From assembly GCA_025455785.1 (NCBI GenBank), contig JALOLV010000017.1, positions 1 to 35,581 of the forward strand: 35,581 bases of DNA. Reading direction: 5' to 3'. Below the pieces are notes generated by a model. It was not told where the DNA came from. It did not search any database and saw only the letters and a program-made list of their open reading frames with translations. Source of the stretch: Spirosomataceae bacterium (GTDB lineage: Bacteria > Bacteroidota > Bacteroidia > Cytophagales > Spirosomataceae). Shown here one piece after another: positions 18,416 through 27,862 of the stretch. The position numbers were made by a program, and so were the translations under genes. Positions within the stretch are counted from its first letter, which is position 1, and each line of letters begins with the position of its first letter.

Positions 18416-21262
18416 ATGAAGAAATTTTTATTCATCCCTTTGCTGTGGGTTGCACAATTGGCTTTGGCTCAAATCGAAATAACATTTCCGAGTGAAAGAA
18501 CTGTTATCCAACGCAATAAAAACATTCAAGGCGGAAATAGTACCGAATGGACCGAAATTGTACGAAATCCAAATTTAGGATTTTTCAAAGGTTCGTTAAA
18601 TGCACGAGGCGGCTGGTATCGACTTGAGGTCAGAGGCATTGCAAATGGTCAGGTTGTTACAAATTCTGCAATTAATAAAGTGGGTATCGGCGAGGTATTC
18701 TTGATTGCGGGTCAATCAAATGCCCAAGGCTACTACAATTCGGGGAATCCGTCGGCCAGCGACGACCGAGTAAATTGTATCACCAATTTTATTGCAAATG
18801 GCTCACCCACCGAGCCAGATTTTCCGGTATTTTCAAAAGTAAATTTCAATACGCATATCTCTCCGACTGGTAGCGGTTCTTGGTGTTGGGGCAAATTGGG
18901 CGATTTATTGGCCCAAAAACTCAATGTACCGATATTATTCATGAATGCGGGTTCGGAGGCCATGTCGGTTGTAGAATGGCGTTTGAGTGCCGATGGGGCA
19001 AGGGGGTATAATCCGTATGTCAATAATTACGCACCGCCGGGCTTTCCGTATCAGCCATTTAAGCAAGCACTCAATTATTATGTAAATCTGCTCGGAATCA
19101 GGGGGATTTTGTGGCTACAAGGCGAGACCGATACCTATTCGGGTACTTCGACCCAAATGTATCGAGAAAGTTTGCAATTTTTGATTGAGCGTTCGAGACA
19201 AAATAGTGGCGGCAAAAATATCTCTTGGGTGATTTCTCGCACCTCAAAAGACCAATACCGAGGCACTGCCCAGAGAGTCATTGATGGTCAAAATCAGGTT
19301 ATTCAGCAAACGCCAAATACATTTGCGGGCCCCGAAACCGATAATATTGGCCCAAGAACCGACAATGTACACTTTTTTGGGCAAGGACTGATTGATTTGG
19401 CCGAGGCATGGAACCGAAGCCTCAACAATGCGTTTTTTGCAAATTCGATTCCGTATCAAGGAGCCGCTCCGCTCGAATTGGGTTCGAACTGTAATACATC
19501 AAGCACTAATCAGCCAATAAACCTTTCGATGCCAACGGGTTTTAGTTCTTATAAATGGAACAACGGAGAAGGCAATTTCCAGATTAGGGTCGGACAAGGT
19601 ACATACCGAGGCTACGCCAAAGATGCCCAAGGTAATGTCTATTTTACACCGCAGATTTCGCTACCATCGCAACTCGTACCAGAAAGACCAACGATTTCGG
19701 CCAACCGCTCGACGACTCTTTGCCAAGGCGAAAGTGTGAGTTTAACTTCAAATTATAATTCTCGCAATTATTGGAATAACAACGAAGTCGGCAAAACGAT
19801 AAATGTAAGCCAAAGCGGCACATTTCAGGTCAGTTATGTGAATCTCTACGGTTGTGTTGCTACTTCGAATGGAATAAATGTAAATGTAAATCCATTACCA
19901 GAAGCCAAAATAACTGCTGATGGCTCAACCGAATTTTGTTCGGATAAATCAGTGAGATTGACATCAAGTGGTAATAATAGTATTTGGAGTAATGGCCAAA
20001 CCTCAAAAACGATTACGGTCAATAATTCGGGCGATTATAATGTTACGGTTACAAACGAATTTGGCTGTAGGCAAACTTCTTCGTCTATCAAAGTTACAGT
20101 TAGGCCCTCTCCTAACCCTCCGATGATTACCTCCGACCGCAATACAACTTTTTGCAATGGCGAAAGTGTTAGACTTACATCGAATGTAGATGTGAATGAG
20201 TGGAGTAGCGGCTCTAAAGATAGAACTATTACGGTGAATACATCGGGCGATTATTTTGTTACGACCACAAATGAATTTGGCTGTAAACGCCAGTCGAATA
20301 TCACAAAAGTTGTGGTAAATCCATTGCCAGAGAAACCAATCGTAACAACAAATGGTGCAACTGTCTTTTGCTCGGATAAAAGCGTAACACTTACTTCAAA
20401 TGTCGTAAATGGTAATCGTTGGAATAATGGCGTAAATAGCCGCACAATCTCGATAAACCAAAGCGGAGAGTATTTTACAACTGTTCTTAATGAGTTCGGA
20501 TGTGCTAACTCGTCTATCCCGATTTCGATAAGGGTAAATCCGCAACCGCCTAAACCGAGTATTTTTGTTGATGGACAAACGACTATTTGTTCTGACCAAA
20601 CTACTACCCTAACCACAACGCCAAATCAAGGATATTTGTGGAGCAACGGCGAAAAATCGCAGCGGATTCGGGTTAATCAAGAAGGTAATTACACCGCAAG
20701 GGTAATCGACCAAAATGGTTGTGAATCGCCTGCATCAAACCCAATTTATGTGACCGTACGAGCTGCACCCGAAAAACCAAGCATCGGCCAAACCGGTACT
20801 TATACGATAGAGGCTACGACGCCAGTTCCTTTGGGTGCGGTATATGAGTGGAATCTCGAAGGCAGAACTTTGCCGTATAATTCGCCAGTCATAAAAGCCC
20901 GTCAGGTTGGATTTTATTCGCTAAAGGTTATAAATACCTACACATTGCCAAATAATACAAAATTGACTTGTGCCTCGCCATTATCGAATACGTTGTCTTT
21001 TTATTATGACTTACAACAAAAAGGCATGGCTGTTTACCCAAATCCAACGCCACTCGGTAAGGTTTATATCGAAACTTTAGACGATTTTGAGAACGCCAAA
21101 GTGTTGATTTATACAACCAAAGGCGAAAAAGTCAGCGAAATTGATATTCCGAAATTCGACATTCGCAGAGAAGTTGATTTGACAAATTTCATGAAAGGAG
21201 AATACCTCATAGCCGTGAAAGCTCGCAACTATGAGGCAGTCAAAAAGATTTTGGTTGAATGA
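18416..21262 (+). CDS. Secreted SASA/SGNH-type (sialate O-acetylesterase-like) esterase with Ig-like repeats and T9SS C-terminal sorting domain
   Basis: Signal peptide; GEVFLIAGQSNAQG (nucleophile block), GILWLQGETDTYSG, TDNVHFFGQGL. About five repeats C.G.SV.LTSN...WSNG..S.TI.VN.SG.Y.VTVTNEFGC. C-terminus MAVYPNPTPLGKVYIETLDD...MKGEYLIAVKARNYEAVKKILVE. Confidence 0.85.
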   Translation: MKKFLFIPLLWVAQLALAQIEITFPSERTVIQRNKNIQGGNSTEWTEIVRNPNLGFFKGSLNARGGWYRLEVRGIANGQVVTNSAINKVGIGEVFLIAGQSNAQGYYNSGNPSASDDRVNCITNFIANGSPTEPDFPVFSKVNFNTHISPTGSGSWCWGKLGDLLAQKLNVPILFMNAGSEAMSVVEWRLSADGARGYNPYVNNYAPPGFPYQPFKQALNYYVNLLGIRGILWLQGETDTYSGTSTQMYRESLQFLIERSRQNSGGKNISWVISRTSKDQYRGTAQRVIDGQNQVIQQTPNTFAGPETDNIGPRTDNVHFFGQGLIDLAEAWNRSLNNAFFANSIPYQGAAPLELGSNCNTSSTNQPINLSMPTGFSSYKWNNGEGNFQIRVGQGTYRGYAKDAQGNVYFTPQISLPSQLVPERPTISANRSTTLCQGESVSLTSNYNSRNYWNNNEVGKTINVSQSGTFQVSYVNLYGCVATSNGINVNVNPLPEAKITADGSTEFCSDKSVRLTSSGNNSIWSNGQTSKTITVNNSGDYNVTVTNEFGCRQTSSSIKVTVRPSPNPPMITSDRNTTFCNGESVRLTSNVDVNEWSSGSKDRTITVNTSGDYFVTTTNEFGCKRQSNITKVVVNPLPEKPIVTTNGATVFCSDKSVTLTSNVVNGNRWNNGVNSRTISINQSGEYFTTVLNEFGCANSSIPISIRVNPQPPKPSIFVDGQTTICSDQTTTLTTTPNQGYLWSNGEKSQRIRVNQEGNYTARVIDQNGCESPASNPIYVTVRAAPEKPSIGQTGTYTIEATTPVPLGAVYEWNLEGRTLPYNSPVIKARQVGFYSLKVINTYTLPNNTKLTCASPLSNTLSFYYDLQQKGMAVYPNPTPLGKVYIETLDDFENAKVLIYTTKGEKVSEIDIPKFDIRREVDLTNFMKGEYLIAVKARNYEAVKKILVE
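19680..20770 (+). repeat. About five tandem Ig-like/PKD-like repeats (about 70 aa each) in the first SASA protein
   Basis: Recurring CxGxSVxLTSN...WSNG...TIxVNxSGxYxVxxxNEFGC pattern. Confidence 0.75.
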
Positions 21263-21916
21263 TTAACCTATACACCAATCAACTGCGGTAAAAAAACGGT
21301 CAATTTTGTATAAAGACCCAAATCTGATTTTTTGTTTTATATCATTAATGTAGTTTTCTCTTTCATTACGAACAACACCATGATTTAGAAATAACACCTC
21401 ATCAATCATTCTCTTTATTTCTATTTTCAAATTTTCGTCCTCTATATCTGTATTAGGGATGAATCTATGAGTTGATTCATCATAATCAAAGTATTTATGA
21501 GGTGAATAATCCGGTAAATCTGGTTTTAGAAAATTAGCAACAGGCTTATTACTTTTTAAACTATTTACTGTGGAATGAATCATAAAGAAGTTGTCCCATA
21601 ACCAATAATGATTTTCTTTTAAATCAGGGTTAAAGTGTTCTAATTCTCCTAAATGGTCTGTTCGTTGAAAAGCAGCTTCGTCAGGTATTTTGTATTCGCC
21701 ATCAACCCAATTTGATTCATCATAAAGGCTTGAGATACATATAAACATTTCGGTATAAGCACAAACTCCTTTTTGACATCTATACAAATCCATCACAACA
21801 TCATCATAATAAGTTCTGGATTCGGGGTGTTTTTTCTTCTTTAATTCTAAGTTATCAACCCAAGCCTTATATTTTGTAGATAAGATTTTATCGTAGTTTT
21901 TATCAATTTGCTGCAT
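21263..21916 (-). CDS. HNH-like nuclease (PtuB-like), partner of upstream ATPase
   Basis: 217 aa; CQKGVCAYTEMFI ... LGELEHFNPDLKENHYWLWDNFFMIHSTVNSLKSNK aligns by eye with the HNH pattern vEHF.P......W.N......CNS.K. Begins 3 nt after the ATPase stop. Confidence 0.6.
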   Translation of the reverse strand: MQQIDKNYDKILSTKYKAWVDNLELKKKKHPESRTYYDDVVMDLYRCQKGVCAYTEMFICISSLYDESNWVDGEYKIPDEAAFQRTDHLGELEHFNPDLKENHYWLWDNFFMIHSTVNSLKSNKPVANFLKPDLPDYSPHKYFDYDESTHRFIPNTDIEDENLKIEIKRMIDEVLFLNHGVVRNERENYINDIKQKIRFGSLYKIDRFFTAVDWCIG

Positions 21917-21919
21917 GGC

Positions 21920-23245
21920 TTAATCCCATTTAGAAAGTGCTTTAGATAAAGTTTCTATTCTTTTTATTAACTCTATTGCATCTGGGGTATTTTCTTCGCC
22001 TTTCTTGGTCAATTTTCTATATTTTACATTTAGCGTAGCCAATTCATCCAACTTATCTTTTCGAGCGGGAGAACCATCATTTTCTAAATCAAAAACTCTT
22101 TGTAGAATGTCATCCCATCTCATAAACTTCGGATTCCACTTGTAGTTATCAACATGGTTTTCTCCTTCATAATAAACCTCTCTATAAATCTTGCCTTTGT
22201 CATTAAACTTCAATTCGACGATTTCCCAAGGCTCAAAACTTGATGCAATAATCGGCGAATGGGTAGAATAGAAAAATTGACAGTCAGTAGTAAGCGATGT
22301 GTAATAATCTACAATCGTACGTTGTAGGTCTGGGTATAGTGAGCGTTCGGGTTCATCAAAAAGAATAACGGTATGTTTGGGTTTTAGTAAATATAATGGC
22401 AAAGCACTCAAAATAACTTGTTTTGTGCCAGTACTCCACAAACCGTGCGGTATTTCATTGCCGTTATAATCTTCAATTTTTATAAAACCAATATCATCTT
22501 TTGTATTAAAGTCAAATTCTGTCTTTACTCTTAGTTTGTATTTCGCTAAAAGGGCATCTAAACAATTATCGGCTACATCTTTAACAGGGTTAAATTCTTT
22601 CTTTTTCCAATCTTCTAATTTTTTTACAGCTTCTTGGATAATATTTAAATCGCTTGATGATTTCTCGACAATTTTAGAAATATCCTGACGTATTTTTAAC
22701 TCTTGCTCTTGATATGCTTGAATTTTCTCTAATATTATATTCCAAATTGTAGAAACTTTTTCTTTACTAAAGTCAATAATTACTTTGTTTTCCAAAGTAT
22801 TACTTATCTCAGAAGATTCTAAATCAAAATTGAGGTTTGCAGGGAAATAAATCAATTTTGAAGCTTTATCATTAATCCAAAATAAATATTCGCTAAATAT
22901 TTTGTCTAAAATTGTATCTGATATTAAACTATTGGTTATTATATTTTCATTTGTATTTACGAATAACTTAGTAGTATTTTTATGATTTTCTCCGAATAAA
23001 ATTGAAATTTCAATTTTATTCATAAATATGCTATTAGAACTTTTATTTAGTAAATTACTGTAATATCCATATAAATAGAACGGTATCAACTCCAATAGTG
23101 TAGTTTTCCCAGTTCCACTTTGCCCAATAAAGCAAACTTTATTTAATGGCTGCCCTTCTTTTTCATGCCCTTTGGGATAGGTCAAATCAAGAGTAAAGTC
23201 TTTAAATTGATGAAAATCTTTTATTTCTATTTTTGAAATCTTCAT
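21920..23245 (-). CDS. AAA/ABC-type ATPase (PtuA/RecF-like), candidate Septu-type defence ATPase
   Basis: MKISKIEIKDFHQFKDFTLDL; Walker A FIGQSGTGKTTLLE; signature-like GLWSTGTKQVILSALPLYLL; Walker B TVILFDEPERSLYPDLQ; H-loop FFYSTHSPIIASSFEPWEIVEL. The track's GTG start at 23272 overlaps a -7 box; ATG 23245 is preferred. Confidence 0.8.
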   Translation of the reverse strand: MKISKIEIKDFHQFKDFTLDLTYPKGHEKEGQPLNKVCFIGQSGTGKTTLLELIPFYLYGYYSNLLNKSSNSIFMNKIEISILFGENHKNTTKLFVNTNENIITNSLISDTILDKIFSEYLFWINDKASKLIYFPANLNFDLESSEISNTLENKVIIDFSKEKVSTIWNIILEKIQAYQEQELKIRQDISKIVEKSSSDLNIIQEAVKKLEDWKKKEFNPVKDVADNCLDALLAKYKLRVKTEFDFNTKDDIGFIKIEDYNGNEIPHGLWSTGTKQVILSALPLYLLKPKHTVILFDEPERSLYPDLQRTIVDYYTSLTTDCQFFYSTHSPIIASSFEPWEIVELKFNDKGKIYREVYYEGENHVDNYKWNPKFMRWDDILQRVFDLENDGSPARKDKLDELATLNVKYRKLTKKGEENTPDAIELIKRIETLSKALSKWD

Positions 23246-23271
23246 TGGGTGTATGAGTCTGTGATATTTCA

Positions 23272-23279
23272 CAAACTTA
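23272..23279 (-). promoter_or_regulatory. Candidate -7 promoter box for the ATPase-HNH pair
   Basis: Minus strand TAAGTTTG (TAnnTTTG) about 26 nt upstream of ATG 23245; -33 element unclear. Confidence 0.4.
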
Positions 23280-23333
23280 AAAAAACTAACACAAACCTTT
23301 TACATTAAGTAGTAAAAATATACAAATAAGCCT

Positions 23334-25043
23334 CTACTCATTAATAACAATCCTCGGTCTATTTTGATAACCATTTGCTGGTAAAGCCGGAGCGATTACC
23401 TCAAAAGGCGTTTTGGCAGGTGGGAAATTCCGAATCAAATCCGAAAGATTTACATTTATCGTTTGCCCCTCCGAAAACTGCTCAGTGTGGTTATCAATCC
23501 AAGTTTTAAACTCACCCAGTGCGTTGAGCGAATTGTTGTAATATTGCGTATTTCTATCAGCCACAAAGATTACGGCTCCAGCTTTATTCAAAAATGCACT
23601 TCTTGAGTATTCGAGCATTTTTTGTTTTACCGTATTGGGGTCGGTGATTCCGCCTTGGTTTACAACATCCGATTCGTTGATTTCGGATTGAATCTCACCC
23701 GTAAAATTCGACCTAATGATGTCGGCATCCCAAGTTTTTGTACCATTAAATTCGGTATTTGTAAAGGCCGTTTTCAATACATAGGCATAAGTACTAATAT
23801 CTGGTACGTTCAGTGTCTTGCGAGCAACGCTCAATTGGTCAGTATTTGAACCTGCGTCAAAACAAAACTTAATGTTGTCATTTTTGGTTTTTACAACACT
23901 TTTACATTCTATCAAAAACGATTTGAGTTGTTTATAATTAAACTTGTACCAGTCTTCAAACAAAGCCGAGTTATACATTCCCCTCACATTTGAATTTGTC
24001 ATATTATCCAAAATCGAGACATTTACCTTGGGCGGCTGGATTTGGTCGGGGTTTGTATAATTGGTATTGTGTGCTGCATTTACGGCTGCCAAATTGGGGT
24101 ATTTTTCGGTTACTAACCAGTTTCTAAACTGCGACACATTAGCTGGGGTGTAATCATATTCGCACGGTCTGGAAGGTATAAAACCAGAGCCATTCCAAGA
24201 GTTTTCGTAATTAAAGCCTGTCTCGAATTGTGCCGATGTTACGACAGAAACCCAGTAGAGCTTTTCTTGCAAAACAGGATAATATCGGTCTAATGCCTTC
24301 TGAACAAAACCTTTCATTTTGGACTTGGCTGTTGTAGAGGCAAACGAGCCATGACCCGAACCATAAGCAACACGTGCGGGGTTTCCGAATTGGTCTTGGG
24401 CGATTTCGCTAAATAAATCAAAAAGTGCGTTATTGAATGTTGTATAAACCTGCTGATTGGGTCGTGTTTCGTCTCGGTCTTGAAAATAATATCGGGTATC
24501 GTCATAATCTACCGCAATTCTAAAAACCACGTGGTCGTAGATATTGCTGGCGTGTTTGATTATTTTATCGTACAACGCCCAGTATTTATTAAGCGAGTCT
24601 GGATTGGTTTCATTAAATTGAGAAAGCGATTTATAGACCTCTTCGAGCCGTAGCGTCATCTCAAACAAATTTGCTCCTTTATTGGCAAACTCGGTCATCT
24701 CTAAAATTGTCTGGTCGGCATTGCCATTATTGATAAATAATTTCTGATAACCTAATTTGAAATCAGGAACTGTAACCGGAGCAATTGCTTTGTATCCGCC
24801 AATTTTGGCACTAAAAACTACGCTATCGGCTGTTTCAAAACCCGGAGTCAGTGGTATTTTTTTCCCAGAATTATAAATTACGTTTGATTTATCCGAAAAA
24901 AAAGAAGAGATTCCGCAAATACTGGGCTTATATTTTTTACCCCTATTTGTAATCAACGATAAATAGACTGGCGAATCTACTACCGCTGCTAAAGAGCAAG
25001 TATTCACCAGTTTAATATTTGTTTTTTTGGTGAATTCAAGAAT
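23334..25043 (-). pseudogene. 3' portion of a secreted GH42/beta-galactosidase-like protein, 5'-truncated by IS30 insertion
   Basis: FVQKALDRYYPVLQEKLYWVSVVTSAQFETGFNYENSWNGSGFIPSRPCEYDYTPANVSQFRNWLVTEKYPNLAAVNAAHNTNYT resembles GH42-like catalytic domains. The N-terminal codons of the ORF-track call (MLHF, GTG start) lie inside the IS end. Confidence 0.6.
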
Positions 25044-25054
25044 GAAATGCAACA

Positions 25055-26008
25055 CTAAGCTGCATATTTTTTATAATATTGCACGGGTGATAGGAAATCA
25101 AGGTCTTTTCTGGGTCTGTGATTTAAGTTAAATTGGATTGATTTTATAAATTTTTCATCAAGTTCTTTGATGTTTTGGGATTTTGGTATGAACTGTCGAA
25201 TAAGCCCATTGGTGTTTTCGTTGAGTCCTCTTTCCCATGGAGAATAAGGATTAGCGAAGAAAACTTCAGTTTTCAGAGCCTTAGCTATTTTCTGATGATT
25301 AGTAAATTCTCTGCCATTATCAAACGTAATTGAATGAACTGGCATTTTAGATTTTTTCAAGGTTTCAATAACGACTTTTTCAACGTGGTCGGCCTGTAAA
25401 GAATCTAATTTTGCTATCAATTCATATTTACTTTTGCGTTCGGTCAGGGTCAATATTGCTCCCTGATGCCTCGCTCCAATAATGGTATCACCTTCCCAGT
25501 CACCAAAGCGTTCCTTAGCTTGAACACACTCAGGACGCTTCTCGATACCCACTCTGTTAGGTATTTTGCCCCGTTTGTCTGTCTTACTGAGCCGTTTTCG
25601 CCTTTTTTTGTGAGAACATCTCAGGTGTTTATAAAGTGTACCACCATCTACTTTTTCAGCATAAATATACTCATAAACAGCTTCATGACTAATTAGTCTG
25701 TTGCCTTCTTGGTCTTTAAGGGTATTGGCTATCTGCTCAGGAGAGCGTTTTCGCTTTAAATTACTCTTGATAGATTTTAGCAATTCTCCCTTGATTTTAT
25801 AACTACCTTTATGACGACGATTACGATACTTTTTCATCGCTGTCTGAGCGATATATCTACCATTTTCGTTCTTATTGCGACTTAATTCTCGGCTGATGAC
25901 ACTTCGGCTTTTTCCGATTCGTTCAGCTATTGCAGCCTGAGATATACCCTCCCCATTTTGCCAAAGCAATTGAATTGAGTATCTTTGTTCTAAGGTTAAA
26001 TGTGACAT
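25055..26008 (-). CDS. IS30-family transposase
   Basis: MSHLTLEQRYSIQLLWQNGEGISQAAIAERIGKSRSVISREL N-terminal HTH; DDE core WEGDTIIGARH, SITFDNGREFTNH, NPYSPWERGLNENTNGLIRQFIPK. Confidence 0.96.
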   Translation of the reverse strand: MSHLTLEQRYSIQLLWQNGEGISQAAIAERIGKSRSVISRELSRNKNENGRYIAQTAMKKYRNRRHKGSYKIKGELLKSIKSNLKRKRSPEQIANTLKDQEGNRLISHEAVYEYIYAEKVDGGTLYKHLRCSHKKRRKRLSKTDKRGKIPNRVGIEKRPECVQAKERFGDWEGDTIIGARHQGAILTLTERKSKYELIAKLDSLQADHVEKVVIETLKKSKMPVHSITFDNGREFTNHQKIAKALKTEVFFANPYSPWERGLNENTNGLIRQFIPKSQNIKELDEKFIKSIQFNLNHRPRKDLDFLSPVQYYKKYAA

Positions 26009-26050
26009 ATACTTTTAAGTTTGGCGACCCAAAAGTAGTCCTTTTTCCCT

Positions 26051-26081
26051 AAGAACGGCTGATTCTTTTTCAGTCGTTCTT
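26051..26081. other. Hairpin between the right IR and the transposase start
   Basis: AAGAACGGCTGA (26051-26062) / TCAGTCGTTCTT (26070-26081), 11/12 complementary plus one G-T pair. Confidence 0.6.
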
Positions 26082-26103
26082 AATTTATATCTTGTTGCAT
26101 TTC

Positions 26104-26456
26104 AATATTGAATCTAAGTTTCCTAAATACCAATTGCTGAGAGCAGAATTATGTTTTGGCACAAAATAATCAGTACCATTGAGAGTCAATTGATTATTTG
26201 TAAATTTAATTTGTTGGGCGATATTTGTTGCATCAGTAACACTCGTAGCCAGATTATTCTGAGGCGTTAGGATAATTGCCGAATCCGAAAGCCAACCCGA
26301 GAAGTAGTTATTTGCACCAAAAACTCCCGTATTCTCAAAACTTATTTTCTCAATATTTCTTTCGTGCGGCTTCTGCTTGCTGTGTGAAATAGAGATAGCA
26401 TGGGTTTTACAAAAGAACCCGATTGTAGATAGAATAATGAAAAACTTAGTTATCAC
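26104..26456 (-). pseudogene. 5' portion of the IS30-interrupted secreted gene (signal peptide plus about 110 aa)
   Basis: MITKFFIILSTIGFFCKTHAISISHSKQ...LSNWYLGNLDSI, then reading into the IS right end (LKCNKI stop). Confidence 0.55.
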
Positions 26457-26667
26457 ATCTTAATATTTAGACAATTAAAGTTAAATGTAATATTATCTTT
26501 GATGCTCCAAAAATTTATTTTATGGTCTGATAAACCCAAATTAGGCATCCATTGCTGGCTGTTGAGAGGATTACTTCAAGATTTCTATTGATTGCGATAT
26601 TACTCTACTTATATTTTTTAATCTTATATTTGTCGCCTTAGAATTCATCGTACCCAAAAAAACTCCA

Positions 26668-27795
26668 ATGATTGGTTTGCTAAAAAATGCCTATACCAGA
26701 TTTATTTCCCTGCCATACTGGTGGTTGATTTTTGGTATTTTTCTATTTATCTGGACAATCCAAGTAAATCCGCCATTAAATAGATTAGAAATCCAAAATG
26801 GTTTATGGGGTGTTCAAATTTTACAATCACAGAATTTTTCAGACAACGATTTTTTAGAAAATATCATGTACGGCTACAACCGTGCGTTACGGTTGGCATT
26901 TCCGGCACTGCTCAGGTTATTGCACATATCGCAGCCTCGACAAGCGTTTATCCTCCAGCTCTTCATCGGGCTACTTTTTCAGATAATTCTTGTAAAATCC
27001 TGCTTAAAAGCCAGTCAAAACAACATTAGAGGTACAATCCTTTTCACTTTTGCTTGCACATACTACTATTTTAGCAATACTGCCGCCGGCGATACCTTTG
27101 GGCATGGCGATGCTTTAGCCTTTTTGTTTATTTTAGGATGTATCGCCACCGAGTCGCCAATATTGGTCGGTTTATGTCTGTTTGGGGCATATTTTGCCAA
27201 CGAACGCACCTTTACACTGTCACTGCCGAGTGTAGTTATTTGGTGGCTTTGGGATAAACAACTGTTTTCGCACAAAAAAATCTTGTTTTTGTCGATACCC
27301 CTCTCAATAATTATTTATGCAGTTTGTCGATTTTTACTACTACGACAGCCCCATTTCGATATTCAACTCCCAAATGATATAGGTTTTTTCTACCTCAAAA
27401 AAGACCATTCATTTTTCAACAATTACATGTTTGCATTTGGCAGTCTGTGGGTGCTGTTTTTTTATTGGCTATTCAAAAAAAGGCAGTTGCCTGTCCTTAT
27501 CGGTTTGGTTTTGTTTGCTACTATCAGTGCATTCATAGTGGCCGACCAAATCAGGGGTTTATCATTTACATTTCCGTTATTCATTATTGCGTTTAGAGAG
27601 ATACACAAAATTGAAAATACCGAAAAAATCAATTCTATTTTGCTTTGGGTTGCATTAATAGCCATTATTTTACCCAACTTTAATTACTATGGCGAATACG
27701 GCTTCAAACCCACACTTGTGTACTTATTTGTAGAGAGGGTACTCATCGACCCTATCGAGTATATTCTCCAGATACTACAAAAAGCTCGTGCATAG
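26668..27795 (+). CDS. Polytopic membrane protein (possibly GT-C-like)
   Basis: 375 aa with many hydrophobic segments (LPYWWLIFGIFLFIWTIQ, FILQLFIGLLFQIILV, ILFLSIPLSIIIYAVCRFLLL, WVLFFYWLFKK). Confidence 0.6.
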   Translation: MIGLLKNAYTRFISLPYWWLIFGIFLFIWTIQVNPPLNRLEIQNGLWGVQILQSQNFSDNDFLENIMYGYNRALRLAFPALLRLLHISQPRQAFILQLFIGLLFQIILVKSCLKASQNNIRGTILFTFACTYYYFSNTAAGDTFGHGDALAFLFILGCIATESPILVGLCLFGAYFANERTFTLSLPSVVIWWLWDKQLFSHKKILFLSIPLSIIIYAVCRFLLLRQPHFDIQLPNDIGFFYLKKDHSFFNNYMFAFGSLWVLFFYWLFKKRQLPVLIGLVLFATISAFIVADQIRGLSFTFPLFIIAFREIHKIENTEKINSILLWVALIAIILPNFNYYGEYGFKPTLVYLFVERVLIDPIEYILQILQKARA

Positions 27796-27798
27796 ATG

Positions 27799-27827
27799 TT
27801 GATTTTTGCGATTTATTTGTAATTTTG
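27799..27827 (+). promoter_or_regulatory. Candidate Bacteroidota promoter upstream of 27863 ORF
   Basis: TTG (27799-27801), 18-nt gap, TAATTTTG (27820-27827). Confidence 0.5.
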
Positions 27828-27862
27828 CTCATTAGTAATTGTATCGAACCAAAGAAAACTGA

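Larger units (their letters stand above)
25044..26103 (-). mobile_element. Complete IS30-family insertion sequence (about 1060 bp)
   Basis: Terminal inverted repeats GAAATGCAACA (25044-25054) / TGTTGCATTTC (26093-26103), flanked by direct AAT repeats (25041-25043 and 26104-26106); encodes one IS30 transposase. Confidence 0.85.

Noticed and set aside
21263-23272. Retron-type system (ATPase + HNH effectors as in Ec78-like retrons)
   Set aside because: No reverse transcriptase ORF (YADD motif) or msr/msd-like structured region found on either side of the pair.
25055-26008. Composite transposon around the accessory region
   Set aside because: Only one IS copy is visible in the window, so no flanking pair supports a composite structure.
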